DNA of 64,000 nucleotides. Source: Pseudomonadales bacterium. Its GTDB lineage: Bacteria > Pseudomonadota > Gammaproteobacteria > Pseudomonadales > Azotimanducaceae. Made by a program: the position numbers and the translations under genes. Every line of letters starts with the position of its first letter. Positions within the stretch are counted from its first letter, which is position 1. Under the pieces are notes generated by a model. The model was not told the origin of the DNA, searched no databases, and saw only the letters and a list, made by a program, of their open reading frames with translations. Location: positions 43,298-107,297 of the forward strand of contig JAJEIQ010000073.1 in NCBI GenBank assembly GCA_022827905.1. Reading direction: 5' to 3'. Below, piece after piece: positions 34,405-43,992 of this stretch.

Positions 34405-37404
34405 ATGAACAGCCGCATGATTCGCGTGTCGGTTCTGTTGGGATTTTGGGTTCTCGGCGCGGAATTCGCGCTAGCCCAGGAGGCCGAGTCAAACCAAGCG
34501 TCCGAACCCGAACAGCTTGAGGAGCAGGCTTTGCCTGCGGAAGCTCGGGGGGGGGGGGCGGCCGACGAGGCCGGGCCGATGGAGGAAATCGTGGTCACCG
34601 GCTCGCGAATCCGGCGCAATGAGTTCAGCAGCGCATCGCCCATCACCGTCATCACTGGCGAGACTTCGGCCTTGGCGGGGCTGCTTGACACCGCGGACAT
34701 CCTGCAAGGCTCCACCATCGCCAGTGGCCAGCAGATCGATAACTCCTTCTCCGGATTCGTTACCGATGGCGGCCCCGGCGCCCGGTCGGTGTCCTTGCGC
34801 GGGCTTGGCGAGCAGCGCACCTTGGTGTTGGTCAACGGCAGACGTTGGGGGCCGTCCGGCGTTCGCGGCGCGACCAACTCCGTGGACCTGACCGCGATTC
34901 CGAGTTCGGTGGTTTCGCGATACGAGATACTCAAGGACGGGGCGTCGTCCATCTATGGCGCCGACGCCATTGCCGGCGTGGTCAACGTCATCACCAAGCA
35001 GCGTTTCGAGGGGTTTCAAGTGAACCTTGAAGGCCTTTTTCCGCACAGCGACGGCGGCGAGGAAAGGGGCATCGACGCCACGTGGGGCAGAGTGGGCGAT
35101 ACGTGGTCGTTCAGCATCTCCGGCAGCTACGCCACCAACGATGAGTTGCGGCGAAACCAGCGCAGTTGGGCGGAGTGCGACAGGCGACCGCGGGTGACGG
35201 ACCAGGACGGTGACGGGCGCATCGACAATGCGCATCCGGAAACTGGCGAACCCCTGTGCTTTGGCTTTATTCACGGGTTTGCGGTGTCGCCATTCGGGTG
35301 GGTCCGGTACGAGCCGAGCCTGGCGACCCTCGATCCGGCCAATCCCTACTTCGACCCCTCAGGCCCAAACGCCTACGGCATTCCCCACTACACCACTATT
35401 CCCGTTCACGGCTTGGACCCGTTCAACGATGAGCCCCTCTACGACAACGAGGGTGAGTTTTATCGAGATGAGCGGAGCGCGTCCATCGAACAAATTGTGC
35501 CCGAATACGACATCTATTCCTTGACTTCCTTTGCCGACAAGGATTTCGAAATCGGCGGACGCAGCGCCAACGCCTACTACGAGTTCTACTACAACCACCG
35601 CACTTTTGAGGCCAATGGCGGCCACCGCCAGTTCTTCCCCTCCGTGCCGCCGAGCAATCCGACCAATCCCTTTGGCACCTATGGGCCGCTGGCCGCGTTA
35701 GGTGGATTTGGTGCGCTTCCGGTGCTGCCGACCTATGGACTGCTGGATCCCGTTACAACGGTCAAGATTGATCGGATCAACCTGTTTGGGGGACTTTCCG
35801 GGGACCTCTCGGAGCGTTGGAGCTATGAGGCCTACGTCGGCTACAGTTGGTCCGATGGCTCCTACGAGGGTCAGCAGTTTCTCGACGACCGAGTGCGGGC
35901 CTCGCTGAATTCGACGCTTGATGCCGATGGCAACTTGGTGTGCGCCGAGCCCACCATCGTCGGCTGTGTGCCGGCTAACCTATTCACCGAGGACGCGCTG
36001 CTGCGCGGGCGCCTGCCGGCGGACGTGCTGAGCTTCCTGCGCAAGGACGCCCGCGGCGAGACGACCTACAAGAGCCTCCAGTTCGCCGCCCACGTCACCG
36101 GTACACTATTCGAGATGCCCAACGAGGAGGCGGTCGGCGCGGTGCTCGGCTTTGAGTACCGAAACGAGGACATCCGCGACGTGCCCGACCCCGACGCCCA
36201 GAGCAACAACTTCTGGGGTTTCACCACGGCTGGGATCACCAGCGGGGACGATACGGTCGTTGAGTTGTTTGCGGAAGTCGAAGTACCGCTGCTGATGGAC
36301 ATGCCGCTTGCGGAAGAACTCATCGTCAACGTTTCCGGACGCTACACGGACTACGATTCGTACGGCAGCGACACCACCTATCGTGCGGCGGTGGACTGGC
36401 AGGTGATTCCGTGGTTGCGGCTGCGCGGCACCCGCGGCACGTCGTTTCGCGCCCCCGATCTCTACGAGCAGTTTCTGGCCGATCAGACCGGTTTCGTGTC
36501 GGGCCAGTTCGACCCCTGCTTGAATTATGGCGAGCTGTACGAACCCGGCGACGTGGTGTACGACAACTGCGCCAGCCAAGGGCTCGAGCCCGATTTCGGC
36601 ACGGCGGGTGCCCCTAGCATCAGAAACGTGGTCGGCGGCAATCGCGACCTCGAGGCGGAAACCTCCAAGTCGTGGACCGGCGGCGTGGTCATTCAGCCGG
36701 AAGAGTTGGGCTTGTCCGTGGCCTTCAGTTGGTTCGAAATCGACCTGAAAAACACTGTTGCCGACCCCAACACCAGCTACATTCTCGGCACCTGTTACAG
36801 CTCCGCGGGGCTCAGCAGCGCTTGGTGCGAGCGCGTGGGGGCTCGCGACGCGCAGGGCAACCTGACCGATGTCGATGCCTCCTTGGTCAACATCGGGCGT
36901 AGCGTCAGCCGGGGCTACGACATTGACTTTGTGTACGAAAAGGAGTTTTCGACCTTCGATTTCACTGTGGACGGCACGCTCACCAGACTGGTGGAGCAGA
37001 GCACGCAATTGTTCGACGATCAGTGGAACAACGTGAACAATTGGGGCTACCCGAAATGGTCCAGCGAGGTGGATGTGCGGGTGGACTACCGGGACTGGAC
37101 CTACTTCTGGCGCGTCAACTACATTGGCAACACGTCCGAAGATCCGGTCTTTGACCCGGACACCACCAACTCAGACCGCAAGGTCAGGACGCCGAAGACG
37201 TGGTACCACACCGTATCCGCACGCTTGCGCAAGACCGATTGGGAGGTGACCGCATCGGTCCGCAACCTGTTCGACAAGAAACCGCCGCTGGTGGGCGACA
37301 ATGTTCCTCGCGACAGCTCGACCCGGATCTTCAACACACTGCCGGGTGCCGGCTACAGCTTGCTGGGAAGGACTTATGTATTGCAAATCTCACGCCGGTT
37401 CTGA
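34405..37404 (+). CDS. TonB-dependent outer membrane receptor
   Basis: A 999-residue outer membrane receptor of the TonB-dependent class. It has a signal peptide (VLLGFWVLGAEFALAQ), a low-complexity linker, the plug domain (EEIVVTGSRIRRNEFSSASP, RSVSLRGLGEQRTLVLVNGRR, EILKDGASSIYGADAIAGVVNVITK) and a long barrel ending in YVLQISRRF with the terminal phenylalanine. The many Asp/Asn-rich loops resemble receptors for peptides or glycans in marine gammaproteobacteria. The start at 34405 follows GGGGG. Codons 48-52 contain twelve consecutive G residues, so slippage would switch the gene off early. A secreted S9 peptidase gene overlaps its 3' end and suggests a peptide substrate; that is inference. 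Confidence 0.93.
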   Translation: MNSRMIRVSVLLGFWVLGAEFALAQEAESNQASEPEQLEEQALPAEARGGGAADEAGPMEEIVVTGSRIRRNEFSSASPITVITGETSALAGLLDTADILQGSTIASGQQIDNSFSGFVTDGGPGARSVSLRGLGEQRTLVLVNGRRWGPSGVRGATNSVDLTAIPSSVVSRYEILKDGASSIYGADAIAGVVNVITKQRFEGFQVNLEGLFPHSDGGEERGIDATWGRVGDTWSFSISGSYATNDELRRNQRSWAECDRRPRVTDQDGDGRIDNAHPETGEPLCFGFIHGFAVSPFGWVRYEPSLATLDPANPYFDPSGPNAYGIPHYTTIPVHGLDPFNDEPLYDNEGEFYRDERSASIEQIVPEYDIYSLTSFADKDFEIGGRSANAYYEFYYNHRTFEANGGHRQFFPSVPPSNPTNPFGTYGPLAALGGFGALPVLPTYGLLDPVTTVKIDRINLFGGLSGDLSERWSYEAYVGYSWSDGSYEGQQFLDDRVRASLNSTLDADGNLVCAEPTIVGCVPANLFTEDALLRGRLPADVLSFLRKDARGETTYKSLQFAAHVTGTLFEMPNEEAVGAVLGFEYRNEDIRDVPDPDAQSNNFWGFTTAGITSGDDTVVELFAEVEVPLLMDMPLAEELIVNVSGRYTDYDSYGSDTTYRAAVDWQVIPWLRLRGTRGTSFRAPDLYEQFLADQTGFVSGQFDPCLNYGELYEPGDVVYDNCASQGLEPDFGTAGAPSIRNVVGGNRDLEAETSKSWTGGVVIQPEELGLSVAFSWFEIDLKNTVADPNTSYILGTCYSSAGLSSAWCERVGARDAQGNLTDVDASLVNIGRSVSRGYDIDFVYEKEFSTFDFTVDGTLTRLVEQSTQLFDDQWNNVNNWGYPKWSSEVDVRVDYRDWTYFWRVNYIGNTSEDPVFDPDTTNSDRKVRTPKTWYHTVSARLRKTDWEVTASVRNLFDKKPPLVGDNVPRDSSTRIFNTLPGAGYSLLGRTYVLQISRRF
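34547..34558 (+). repeat. Homopolymeric tract of 12 G in the TonB receptor gene
   Basis: Twelve G residues encode part of R-G-G-G-A about 50 codons into the receptor, just after the signal peptide and before the plug. At length 12 the frame is open; gain or loss of one or two bases would end translation early. Confidence 0.9.
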
Positions 37405-39319
37405 TTTTACGCGCTCGATGCTCGGAGTGGCCGGGTTGCTGCTCGGCCTGTTGACCGGAGGCTCGGCAGGAGCCGCGCCCATTCCTATCAGCGCCTGGAT
37501 TCACGATCCGGTGATCGACAGCGTTGACGTCAGCCCCGACGGCACCCGCTTGGTGGCGCTGACGTTGGGTGACGTCAACGCCCCCCCGGACGTCACCGTT
37601 TGGCGAACCGCGGACCTGTCAGCGCAACCCGTGCGATTCAAGCCCCGCGACGTCAAGGCGCGGGCAGTGTTCTGGCTGAACGACGATCGGCTGATGGTCA
37701 TTGGTCGGCAAAAGTTCGACATCCGCGCTGGCGGGCGCACCACCAAGTGGTTCCGGGAGAAGGTTTACATCTACGATGGCGCGGGCAAGGCTGGCAGGGA
37801 GCTTTTCAAGACCAAGGAGTTCCTTAGTGCGGGTCTGTTCAACCGGATGCCGCGGCAGCCGGATAAGGTGCTGGTGCAAGTGACCAACCGGGAGTTTGCC
37901 GCCGACATCTACGAATTGGACCTGGACAACTTCAACGCCAAGCGGGTTTACCGCAGCGCCACCAACGAAGGCCCAATCGACGATCTCGACGGCGAAATCC
38001 GCGCCAAGCAGCGAATTGAAGGAGGGGGCGACGACATCCACATCCGTTTTTCCTACAAGCATCCCGAGACTGGGAAGTGGGAGGAGCACCACCGCCAGTA
38101 CGCCAACCGCCGGGAGGGCATGACGCCGGTTGCCTTCGACGTGGATGGCCGCCGGGTGTACATGCGGGACAACACGGGCCTGGACAAATCCGTCATTCGC
38201 GCCTATGACTTGATTGACCGGACGCTGGGCGACCCTCTGTTCGGCGGCGCGGTGGAGGCGAGGGGCACGTTGCAGGCGGTCAATTCCGCGGATTTCGGCA
38301 AGGTCGTCGGGTTTTGGGGCTACGGCGAAGGGCTCGTCATCGACTACCGGGAGCCCAAGCGCCGGTCGATTCAGCAACGTTTGGAAAAAGCACTGCCCCC
38401 TGGCCTTCAGCATGACTTGGACTCGCTTTCCGACGATCTCACGATGATCGTCGTGCGTTCATCAGGGCCGCGGGAGCCCGGTCTCTATCATCTGCTTGTC
38501 AATGGCACCCAACTGGTGCCGTTGGGGCGCAGCTTCCCGCATCTGGTGCCGGAAAAGCTGGCAGACATGCGTTTCGTCAGCTACCCGGCGCGCGATGGCT
38601 TGGAGATACCAGGCTTTCTGACCGTCCCCCAAGGGGCCGACGGGCCGCTGCCCGCCGTAGTGATGCCCCATGGCGGCCCTTGGGCTCGGGACTTCCTGGG
38701 CTGGGATCTTTGGGCGCAATTCCTTGCCAACCGAGGCTATGCGGTGCTGCAGCCGCAGTATCGGGGATCAGAGGGCTGGGGGCAGGCGCTGTGGCGGGCG
38801 GGCGACCGGGAGTGGGGGCAGAAGATGCAGGACGACAAAGACGACGGCGCCCGCTGGCTGGTGGAGCAGGGCATTGCCGACAAGGACCGGGTCGCCATCT
38901 ACGGCTATTCCTACGGCGGCTACGCGGCGATGGCGGCGAGCGTGCGTCCGAACTCGCCCTACCAGTGCGCGATTGCCGGGGCGGGGCTGTCGGAACTTCG
39001 GACTTTCGACAAGATCACCTACGAGTCGCCGTTCATTCGGGAATACCAAAACCCGACCATCGCGGGCCTATCGCCGATTGACCACGTGAAGCAGGTCGCC
39101 ATGCCCGTCTATCTGTTCCACGGCGACCGCGACCAGCGTGTGCCCGTTGAGCAGTCGCGCAAGTTCGCCAACGCTCTCAGGCGCGCCGGCAAACAGGTGA
39201 AGTACGAGGAAATCACTGACCTATGGCACAGTCTTCCCTGGTGGCCGCAGCACCATCTCGCGGTGCTCTCATCGCTGGAGGACTATCTGGCCAACCGTTG
39301 CGGACCGGGAGGCCTTTAA
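37376..39319 (+). CDS. S9-family (prolyl oligopeptidase-like) secreted peptidase
   Basis: The 647-residue protein is a serine peptidase of clan SC, family S9. It has an N-terminal signal peptide (MLGVAGLLLGLLTGGSAGA), a beta-propeller-like region (residues 40-380) and a C-terminal alpha/beta hydrolase domain. The catalytic serine is in IYGYSYGGYAAM, the aspartate in FHGDRDQRVP and the histidine in ITDLWHSLPWW. The start ATG 37376 is favoured by GGAAGGA five bases upstream; it overlaps the receptor gene by 29 bp. ATG 37418 would give a shorter signal peptide. Overlap and order indicate coexpression with the TonB receptor, perhaps to trim imported peptides in the periplasm. Confidence 0.9.
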   Translation: MYCKSHAGSDFTRSMLGVAGLLLGLLTGGSAGAAPIPISAWIHDPVIDSVDVSPDGTRLVALTLGDVNAPPDVTVWRTADLSAQPVRFKPRDVKARAVFWLNDDRLMVIGRQKFDIRAGGRTTKWFREKVYIYDGAGKAGRELFKTKEFLSAGLFNRMPRQPDKVLVQVTNREFAADIYELDLDNFNAKRVYRSATNEGPIDDLDGEIRAKQRIEGGGDDIHIRFSYKHPETGKWEEHHRQYANRREGMTPVAFDVDGRRVYMRDNTGLDKSVIRAYDLIDRTLGDPLFGGAVEARGTLQAVNSADFGKVVGFWGYGEGLVIDYREPKRRSIQQRLEKALPPGLQHDLDSLSDDLTMIVVRSSGPREPGLYHLLVNGTQLVPLGRSFPHLVPEKLADMRFVSYPARDGLEIPGFLTVPQGADGPLPAVVMPHGGPWARDFLGWDLWAQFLANRGYAVLQPQYRGSEGWGQALWRAGDREWGQKMQDDKDDGARWLVEQGIADKDRVAIYGYSYGGYAAMAASVRPNSPYQCAIAGAGLSELRTFDKITYESPFIREYQNPTIAGLSPIDHVKQVAMPVYLFHGDRDQRVPVEQSRKFANALRRAGKQVKYEEITDLWHSLPWWPQHHLAVLSSLEDYLANRCGPGGL

Positions 39320-39349
39320 GGCCGCGCAGCGTGCACCAGCCCCTCGGGT

Positions 39350-40399
39350 TTAGCGTTGCGCCTCGGCGAGGCGATCCAGCCGGGCTTGGCGCAGGCGCGC
39401 GCCCATCTCCGGGCCGCTTAAGTCGGGCCAGCTCTCTCGCTCGGCCGCCAGTTCACGCTCGATGCGTGCCAAGGCGGCGTCGAGTGGGTCGAGGTCAACG
39501 CCTGCCTTGAACGCCGCAACGGCCAGCGCCGCGCGGCGGCGGTCCGGGTCGCGGAAGCCGTTGATGGCGATGAATGCGGCGAGCAACTCCTCGGCATCGG
39601 CGCGCCGCCAATCGCTCAGCAGGCTTCCGTGGCGGGCGATGTCGTCGGCGAGCCGGGAGAAAACCCTGGGCGCCTTCAAGCGCTTGCTGAGCGCCTCGAT
39701 GGCGGTGGGCTCCAAGGACCAGCCGATGGCGCCGTAGCGGGCTTCGGCGTCTCGAAGCCCTTCGTCGAGGCGGATGCCCTCAAGTTCGGGAAACCAGAGC
39801 GATAGGCAGCCACAGTCCAGAAGCACTTCGATGAACCGTTGCGGTGCCGGTGCGACCAAGGCCTTGCGGAACTCGCCCCAGACGCGCTCGGCGGGCAGTT
39901 CGGCGAGGGATTCGGCCATGCCCGCCATGAACGACCGGGTGTCCGGATGGATGTTGAACCCTTGGAGTTGCGCCGCGAAGCGGGCAACGCGGAACACCCG
40001 CAGCGGGTCTTCGGCAAAAGCCTCGGTCACATGGCGGAGAACGCGGCGCTCCAAGTCCTTGCGGCCATCGAAGGGATCGATCACGCGCCCACGCTCGTCC
40101 TTGGCCAGCGCGTTGATGGTGAGGTCGCGGCGGGCGAGATCCTCCTCCAGGGTCACTTGGGGGTTGGCGTCGGTGGTGAAGCCGGTGTGGCCAGCGGCGG
40201 ACTTGCGCTCGGTTCGGGCCAGAGCGTACTCCTCGTGGGTGTCCGGATGCAGGAACACGGGGAAGTCCTTGCCCACCTGTCGGTAACCCTTGGCGAGCAG
40301 GGCTTTGGCGCTGCCGCCCACCACCAGCCAGTCGCGCTCGCGCACCTCCCGCCCGAGCAGTTCGTCGCGCACTGCGCCGCCCACTAGGTAGATTTCCAT
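39350..40399 (-). CDS. cca: CCA tRNA nucleotidyltransferase
   Basis: This class II nucleotidyltransferase adds or repairs the 3' CCA end of tRNAs. The head domain shows [16 protein letters not shown] and RDWLVVG, followed by [12 protein letters not shown] and the [10 protein letters not shown] motif with the base-selecting residues. At 349 residues it is shorter than E. coli Cca (412), and I see no HD phosphohydrolase motif in the C-terminal part, so it probably lacks the phosphatase activity of the long form. It lies 14 bp downstream of apaH. Confidence 0.93.
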   Translation of the reverse strand: MEIYLVGGAVRDELLGREVRERDWLVVGGSAKALLAKGYRQVGKDFPVFLHPDTHEEYALARTERKSAAGHTGFTTDANPQVTLEEDLARRDLTINALAKDERGRVIDPFDGRKDLERRVLRHVTEAFAEDPLRVFRVARFAAQLQGFNIHPDTRSFMAGMAESLAELPAERVWGEFRKALVAPAPQRFIEVLLDCGCLSLWFPELEGIRLDEGLRDAEARYGAIGWSLEPTAIEALSKRLKAPRVFSRLADDIARHGSLLSDWRRADAEELLAAFIAINGFRDPDRRRAALAVAAFKAGVDLDPLDAALARIERELAAERESWPDLSGPEMGARLRQARLDRLAEAQR

Positions 40400-40412
40400 A
40401 ATGCGGCTAATC

Positions 40413-41228
40413 CTAGGCCTTGATGGCCGGGATGACGACTCTCTCGCCGTTTTCCAGGCACAGGGCAGTCAGGGAGCGGCCCCAGACGCAGCCGGTGTCC
40501 AGGGCGATCACGTTGCGTTGGCCGGTGTGGCCCTCCAAGGCTGCCCAATGGCCGAACAGCAGGCGCTGTCCGGCGGGGATGCCGTCCGCAAGCTCATACC
40601 ACGGACGGCAATCCGCGGGCGCTTCGCTCAACGCCCCCTTGTGGCTGAAGTTCAGCGCGCCCTGGGCGTCGATCAAGCGCATGCGCGTGAAGCAGTTGGT
40701 GAGGATGCGCCACCGGTCCATGCCGGTCAGATCGTCGGTCAGCTTGTTGGGCCGGTCGCCGTAAAGATCGCGGAAGTAGGCCTTGAAGTTCGGTCCTTGC
40801 AGGACCCCCATCAATTCATCGGATAGGGTCGCTGCATCGGCGAAGGTCCAATCCGGCGCAAGGCCGGCGTGGACCATGGCGCAACCGAGGCTGGGGTCGT
40901 GATGAAAGAAGGGCTGCCGCCGCAGCCATTCGGCAACCGCCGAGGCCTCGGGCGCTGCAACCAGGTCGGTGAAGGTGTCCGTGGAGCGAACCGGATGGCC
41001 GCCGTACCAGATGGCAAGAAAGTGCAGATCGTGGTTGCCGAGCACCGTGGTCACGCGGTCGCCGAGCGCCATGACGCGCTCCATCACTGCCAGTGAGTCC
41101 GGTCCCCGGTTGATGAGATCGCCCAGCAGCCAGAGCGCGTCGCGGCGCTCGTCAAAGGCGATTTCGTCCAGTAACGTGGCAAACTCCGCGTAGCAGCCTT
41201 GAATGTCGCCCACGGCGTAGGTGGCCAT
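40413..41228 (-). CDS. apaH: Bis(5'-nucleosyl)-tetraphosphatase, symmetrical
   Basis: ApaH cleaves diadenosine tetraphosphate to two ADP and also removes Np4-type caps from RNA. The calcineurin-like phosphoesterase motifs are complete: [40 protein letters not shown] and [21 protein letters not shown] follows near the C-terminus. It has 271 residues from ATG 41228. The stop of rsmA is only a few bases upstream, matching the conserved rsmA-apaH order. Confidence 0.95.
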   Translation of the reverse strand: MATYAVGDIQGCYAEFATLLDEIAFDERRDALWLLGDLINRGPDSLAVMERVMALGDRVTTVLGNHDLHFLAIWYGGHPVRSTDTFTDLVAAPEASAVAEWLRRQPFFHHDPSLGCAMVHAGLAPDWTFADAATLSDELMGVLQGPNFKAYFRDLYGDRPNKLTDDLTGMDRWRILTNCFTRMRLIDAQGALNFSHKGALSEAPADCRPWYELADGIPAGQRLLFGHWAALEGHTGQRNVIALDTGCVWGRSLTALCLENGERVVIPAIKA

Positions 41229-41231
41229 CAA

Positions 41232-42044
41232 CTAACCTTCCGCAGTGGCGTTGGCGATGGCCACGAACTCGGCCACCGACAAATCGGCGGGCCGCAGGCA
41301 CTCATCGATGCCGAGCGCCGCCCAGTCCAGCCCCAGCGGCTTGAGGGCATTACCGAGGCGCTTGCGCCGCGACGCAAAGGCGAGGCGGACGACGGCCTCG
41401 AGCCGTTCCGGCGCGGCGGACTCGGCGGCTGCCGGGTGGGGCGTCAGCCGCACCACCGTGGAGAACACCTTGGGCGGCGGCGCGAAGCTCTCCGGGGGCA
41501 CGTCGAACAGCGCCTCCACGGCGAAGCGGTGCTGAATGCCCACCGACAGCCGGCCACGCGCCTTGGTGCCGGGTTCGGCGGCAAGGCGTTCGGCCACTTC
41601 CCGTTGCAGCATGAAGTGCATGTCCTGAATGTGCTCCGCCGAGGCGATCAACTTGAACAGCAGCGCCGAAGCGATGTTATAGGGCAGATTGCCGACCAAG
41701 CGCCACGGGCGGCCCTTGCAGTGTGCGCTGAAGTCGAAGGTCAAGGCGTCGGCGTTGAAGAGCTCAATTCCGGGAAAGCGGCTGCGCAGGCCGGGAATCA
41801 AGTCGCGGTCGATCTCGATGGCCGCGTAGCGCTCCACCGAGTCATGCAGGCAACGGGTGAGGGCGCCGCGGCCGGGGCCGATTTCGAGCAGCGCATCCTT
41901 TGCCCGCAGCCCGAGGCAATCGACCAGCCGGGCCAACACGCCCTCGTCGATCAGGAAGTGCTGGCCAAAGCGTTTGCGCGGCCGCCGAGCATTGCTCGGA
42001 CGTGCACCCTGGCCTCGGGAAGGTTGGGTTCCTGACCGAGTCAG
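41232..42044 (-). CDS. rsmA: 16S rRNA (A1518/A1519-N6) dimethyltransferase, apparent CTG start
   Basis: RsmA (KsgA) dimethylates two adjacent adenines in 16S rRNA late in ribosome assembly. The chain contains RKRFGQHFLIDEGVLARL, the SAM motif LLEIGPGRGALTRCL, IEIDRDL, NADALTFDF, the catalytic LVGNLPYNIASALL and APPPKVFSTVVRL. In this frame there is no ATG, GTG or TTG between the upstream stop and the conserved RKRFGQHFL; the first standard start is the GTG at 41939, which would remove that block. The only near-cognate codon is CTG at 42044, which overlaps the fabY stop as CTGA. With it the protein has 270 residues, like E. coli KsgA (273). A sequence error cannot be excluded. Confidence 0.85.
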   Translation of the reverse strand: MTRSGTQPSRGQGARPSNARRPRKRFGQHFLIDEGVLARLVDCLGLRAKDALLEIGPGRGALTRCLHDSVERYAAIEIDRDLIPGLRSRFPGIELFNADALTFDFSAHCKGRPWRLVGNLPYNIASALLFKLIASAEHIQDMHFMLQREVAERLAAEPGTKARGRLSVGIQHRFAVEALFDVPPESFAPPPKVFSTVVRLTPHPAAAESAAPERLEAVVRLAFASRRKRLGNALKPLGLDWAALGIDECLRPADLSVAEFVAIANATAEG

Positions 42045-43888
42045 ACCATGTCCTCGTAGGGATTGGCCAAATCCAAGCTAACCGGAAGGCCGAACCCCGG
42101 CAGGCGAATGCCGTCGGCGCTGATCGACAGGTCCTCGCCTTCCAACACCCCTTCACCGAACTGGTAGATGGGCGCCAGCGTTTCCCGGCACATGGCCGCG
42201 TCGTACTCACGGCGGGCATCGCGTACCGCCTCGTTGCGTCTTTGGTAGTCGGTGAAGGCCGATTTGCCCCAGCGCTTGGCCAGCATTTCAGCGGTGAATT
42301 GCGGCGCGAGGAACAGCCCCGAAGCGTTGTTGCCGCCAAAGCCCTTGGAGTTGATGATCGCGCCGGGCATGGCTTTCGGGTCGAAAGGCACGTGCTGCAT
42401 GGGCAGGCGCAGATGGCTGGCATGCACGTCGTCGGCGATGTGGTCGATGGTGGTGATGCCGGGGATGAAGCCGTGTTGCCAGGCACCCAAGACCGAGGCG
42501 AGTTGGTCGCCGCCCGCCGGGGCCATGGAATGGCCGACGTAGGCCTTCACGGCGCTCACCGGCCAATCCTCGATGCCGAAGAGCTTGGCCAGCTCGTTGA
42601 GGATGTGGGACTCGGTCACCCGGTTCTGGGGGGTGCCGGTGCCGTGCGCCTGCACATAGGTGCCGTGGCGCAGCCCCTGCTCGCCGAGCAGGCTGCGCGC
42701 CACCGCCAAGGCCTTGCCCATGGTCAGGTAGTTGCCGATGCCGGGTCCGGGGATGGACTTCTTGTAGCCATCCGCGTTGACGAACACATCGGCCACCGCA
42801 CCCAGAACTTCCGCCCCCAGCTCCACGGCCAGCGCATCGTCCATCAACAGCGCATAGATCGCCGATTCGCCCACGGTGAAGCCGGAATTGCTGGAGAAGG
42901 GACGGCAAGCGCGGCGGTGATCGGGTGCCTCGGATCCGTCCAAGGCCATGAGGGAATCATCGTCGGCGAGGGCGCCCATCGTGCCGTAGGCTTCGAGGAC
43001 CTCCGGCAGCACCGGTGCTTCAGCGTTGCCGACCATCACCACCCGCTTGGCCCCGGAACGGATGTCGTCCAGACCTTGCTTGACGTTGTAGAGGAAGGTG
43101 GCGCAAGCGCCGATGATGCCGGCCGTGCCGCCGGCCGAGCCGAGCACGTAGGCGTTGATGAAGTCGCCGGTCATTTCCGGCAGGCCCAGCGCCCCGTTCT
43201 TGGACGTGGGGCGCTTGCCCAGCATCCGGTTCTGCATCATGCCGCCGTAGCCGTCGGCGTCCAGTTGGCAGATCGCGCTGCCGGAATACACGGCGAACTG
43301 ATCGGGAGCCACCTTTTGCTTAAGCAAGTCGAGCGGCAGACCTGAGGAGCGCAACGCATCGGAAGCGCCGAAAATCGCCAATTGCAGGCCTCGCGGATGG
43401 CTGCGTGAAGCGTAGATTGCGCCGGGGTCGAAGCCGGTCGGCACCTGGGCGGCGCTCGACACCTTGGAGACGCGCCGATCGGGCACCAATGCCTTGAACT
43501 GCTCATCCACTCGAATCTTGAATTCGCCCTTCCCCTCCGGCAGGGCCTGCCAACCCTCGGGCAAATGATTCGGCATCTGCCGCGCCCGCACCCGAAATTC
43601 CATGGGGGCGTCCGGCGCCTTGAGGTTGACCTCCCGATTCCAGCGGATGTCCTCTGGATCGAACAACTCGACCCGGCGGATCAGCGTACGGGCATCGATG
43701 TGGCGGCGCACCGCCTCAGTGGCCGGATCCCCGTCTAAGTTCATCAGCGTTGCCAGGCTCTGGTAGGCCAACAAGCGCTCCGCCTCCGGCAACGCGTCGA
43801 TCACTAGGCGCCGATAGGCATGGTCAAAGGAAACCCGCCCGGCGGAGTTAACGCCGCCAAAGCCGACGATGACGGGAAGAGGCGTCAT
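42041..43888 (-). CDS. fabY: Beta-ketoacyl-ACP synthase of the FabY type
   Basis: The 615-residue protein resembles FabY of Pseudomonas aeruginosa, a large condensing enzyme that starts fatty acid synthesis from acetyl-CoA and malonyl-ACP. The N-terminus is typical (PVIVGFGGVNSAGRVSFDHAYRR). The thiolase-fold active site has the nucleophilic cysteine in GIIGACATFLYNV and the two histidines in QAHGTGTPQNRVTES and AYVGHSMAPAGGDQL; INSKGFGGNNAS is the usual glycine-rich end of the fold. The gene takes the place of pdxA/surA upstream of rsmA. A fused acetyl-CoA carboxylase-like gene lies 0.8 kb away on the other strand, so the supply of malonyl-CoA and the first condensation may be linked here. 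Confidence 0.88.
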   Translation of the reverse strand: MTPLPVIVGFGGVNSAGRVSFDHAYRRLVIDALPEAERLLAYQSLATLMNLDGDPATEAVRRHIDARTLIRRVELFDPEDIRWNREVNLKAPDAPMEFRVRARQMPNHLPEGWQALPEGKGEFKIRVDEQFKALVPDRRVSKVSSAAQVPTGFDPGAIYASRSHPRGLQLAIFGASDALRSSGLPLDLLKQKVAPDQFAVYSGSAICQLDADGYGGMMQNRMLGKRPTSKNGALGLPEMTGDFINAYVLGSAGGTAGIIGACATFLYNVKQGLDDIRSGAKRVVMVGNAEAPVLPEVLEAYGTMGALADDDSLMALDGSEAPDHRRACRPFSSNSGFTVGESAIYALLMDDALAVELGAEVLGAVADVFVNADGYKKSIPGPGIGNYLTMGKALAVARSLLGEQGLRHGTYVQAHGTGTPQNRVTESHILNELAKLFGIEDWPVSAVKAYVGHSMAPAGGDQLASVLGAWQHGFIPGITTIDHIADDVHASHLRLPMQHVPFDPKAMPGAIINSKGFGGNNASGLFLAPQFTAEMLAKRWGKSAFTDYQRRNEAVRDARREYDAAMCRETLAPIYQFGEGVLEGEDLSISADGIRLPGFGLPVSLDLANPYEDMV

Positions 43889-43992
43889 TTCGCTGGGCCG
43901 TTTCCTTCTGCTCTATGAACCGGTGCGTAGGATGAAGTGCGGCGGAATTGTAGGGCAGTTGGGTTCGAAGTGCGATGCTGGATTGGGCGAGC

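Noticed and set aside
41900..43345. Plus-strand open frame opposite rsmA and fabY
   Set aside because: Shadow of the conserved ketoacyl synthase; no domain.
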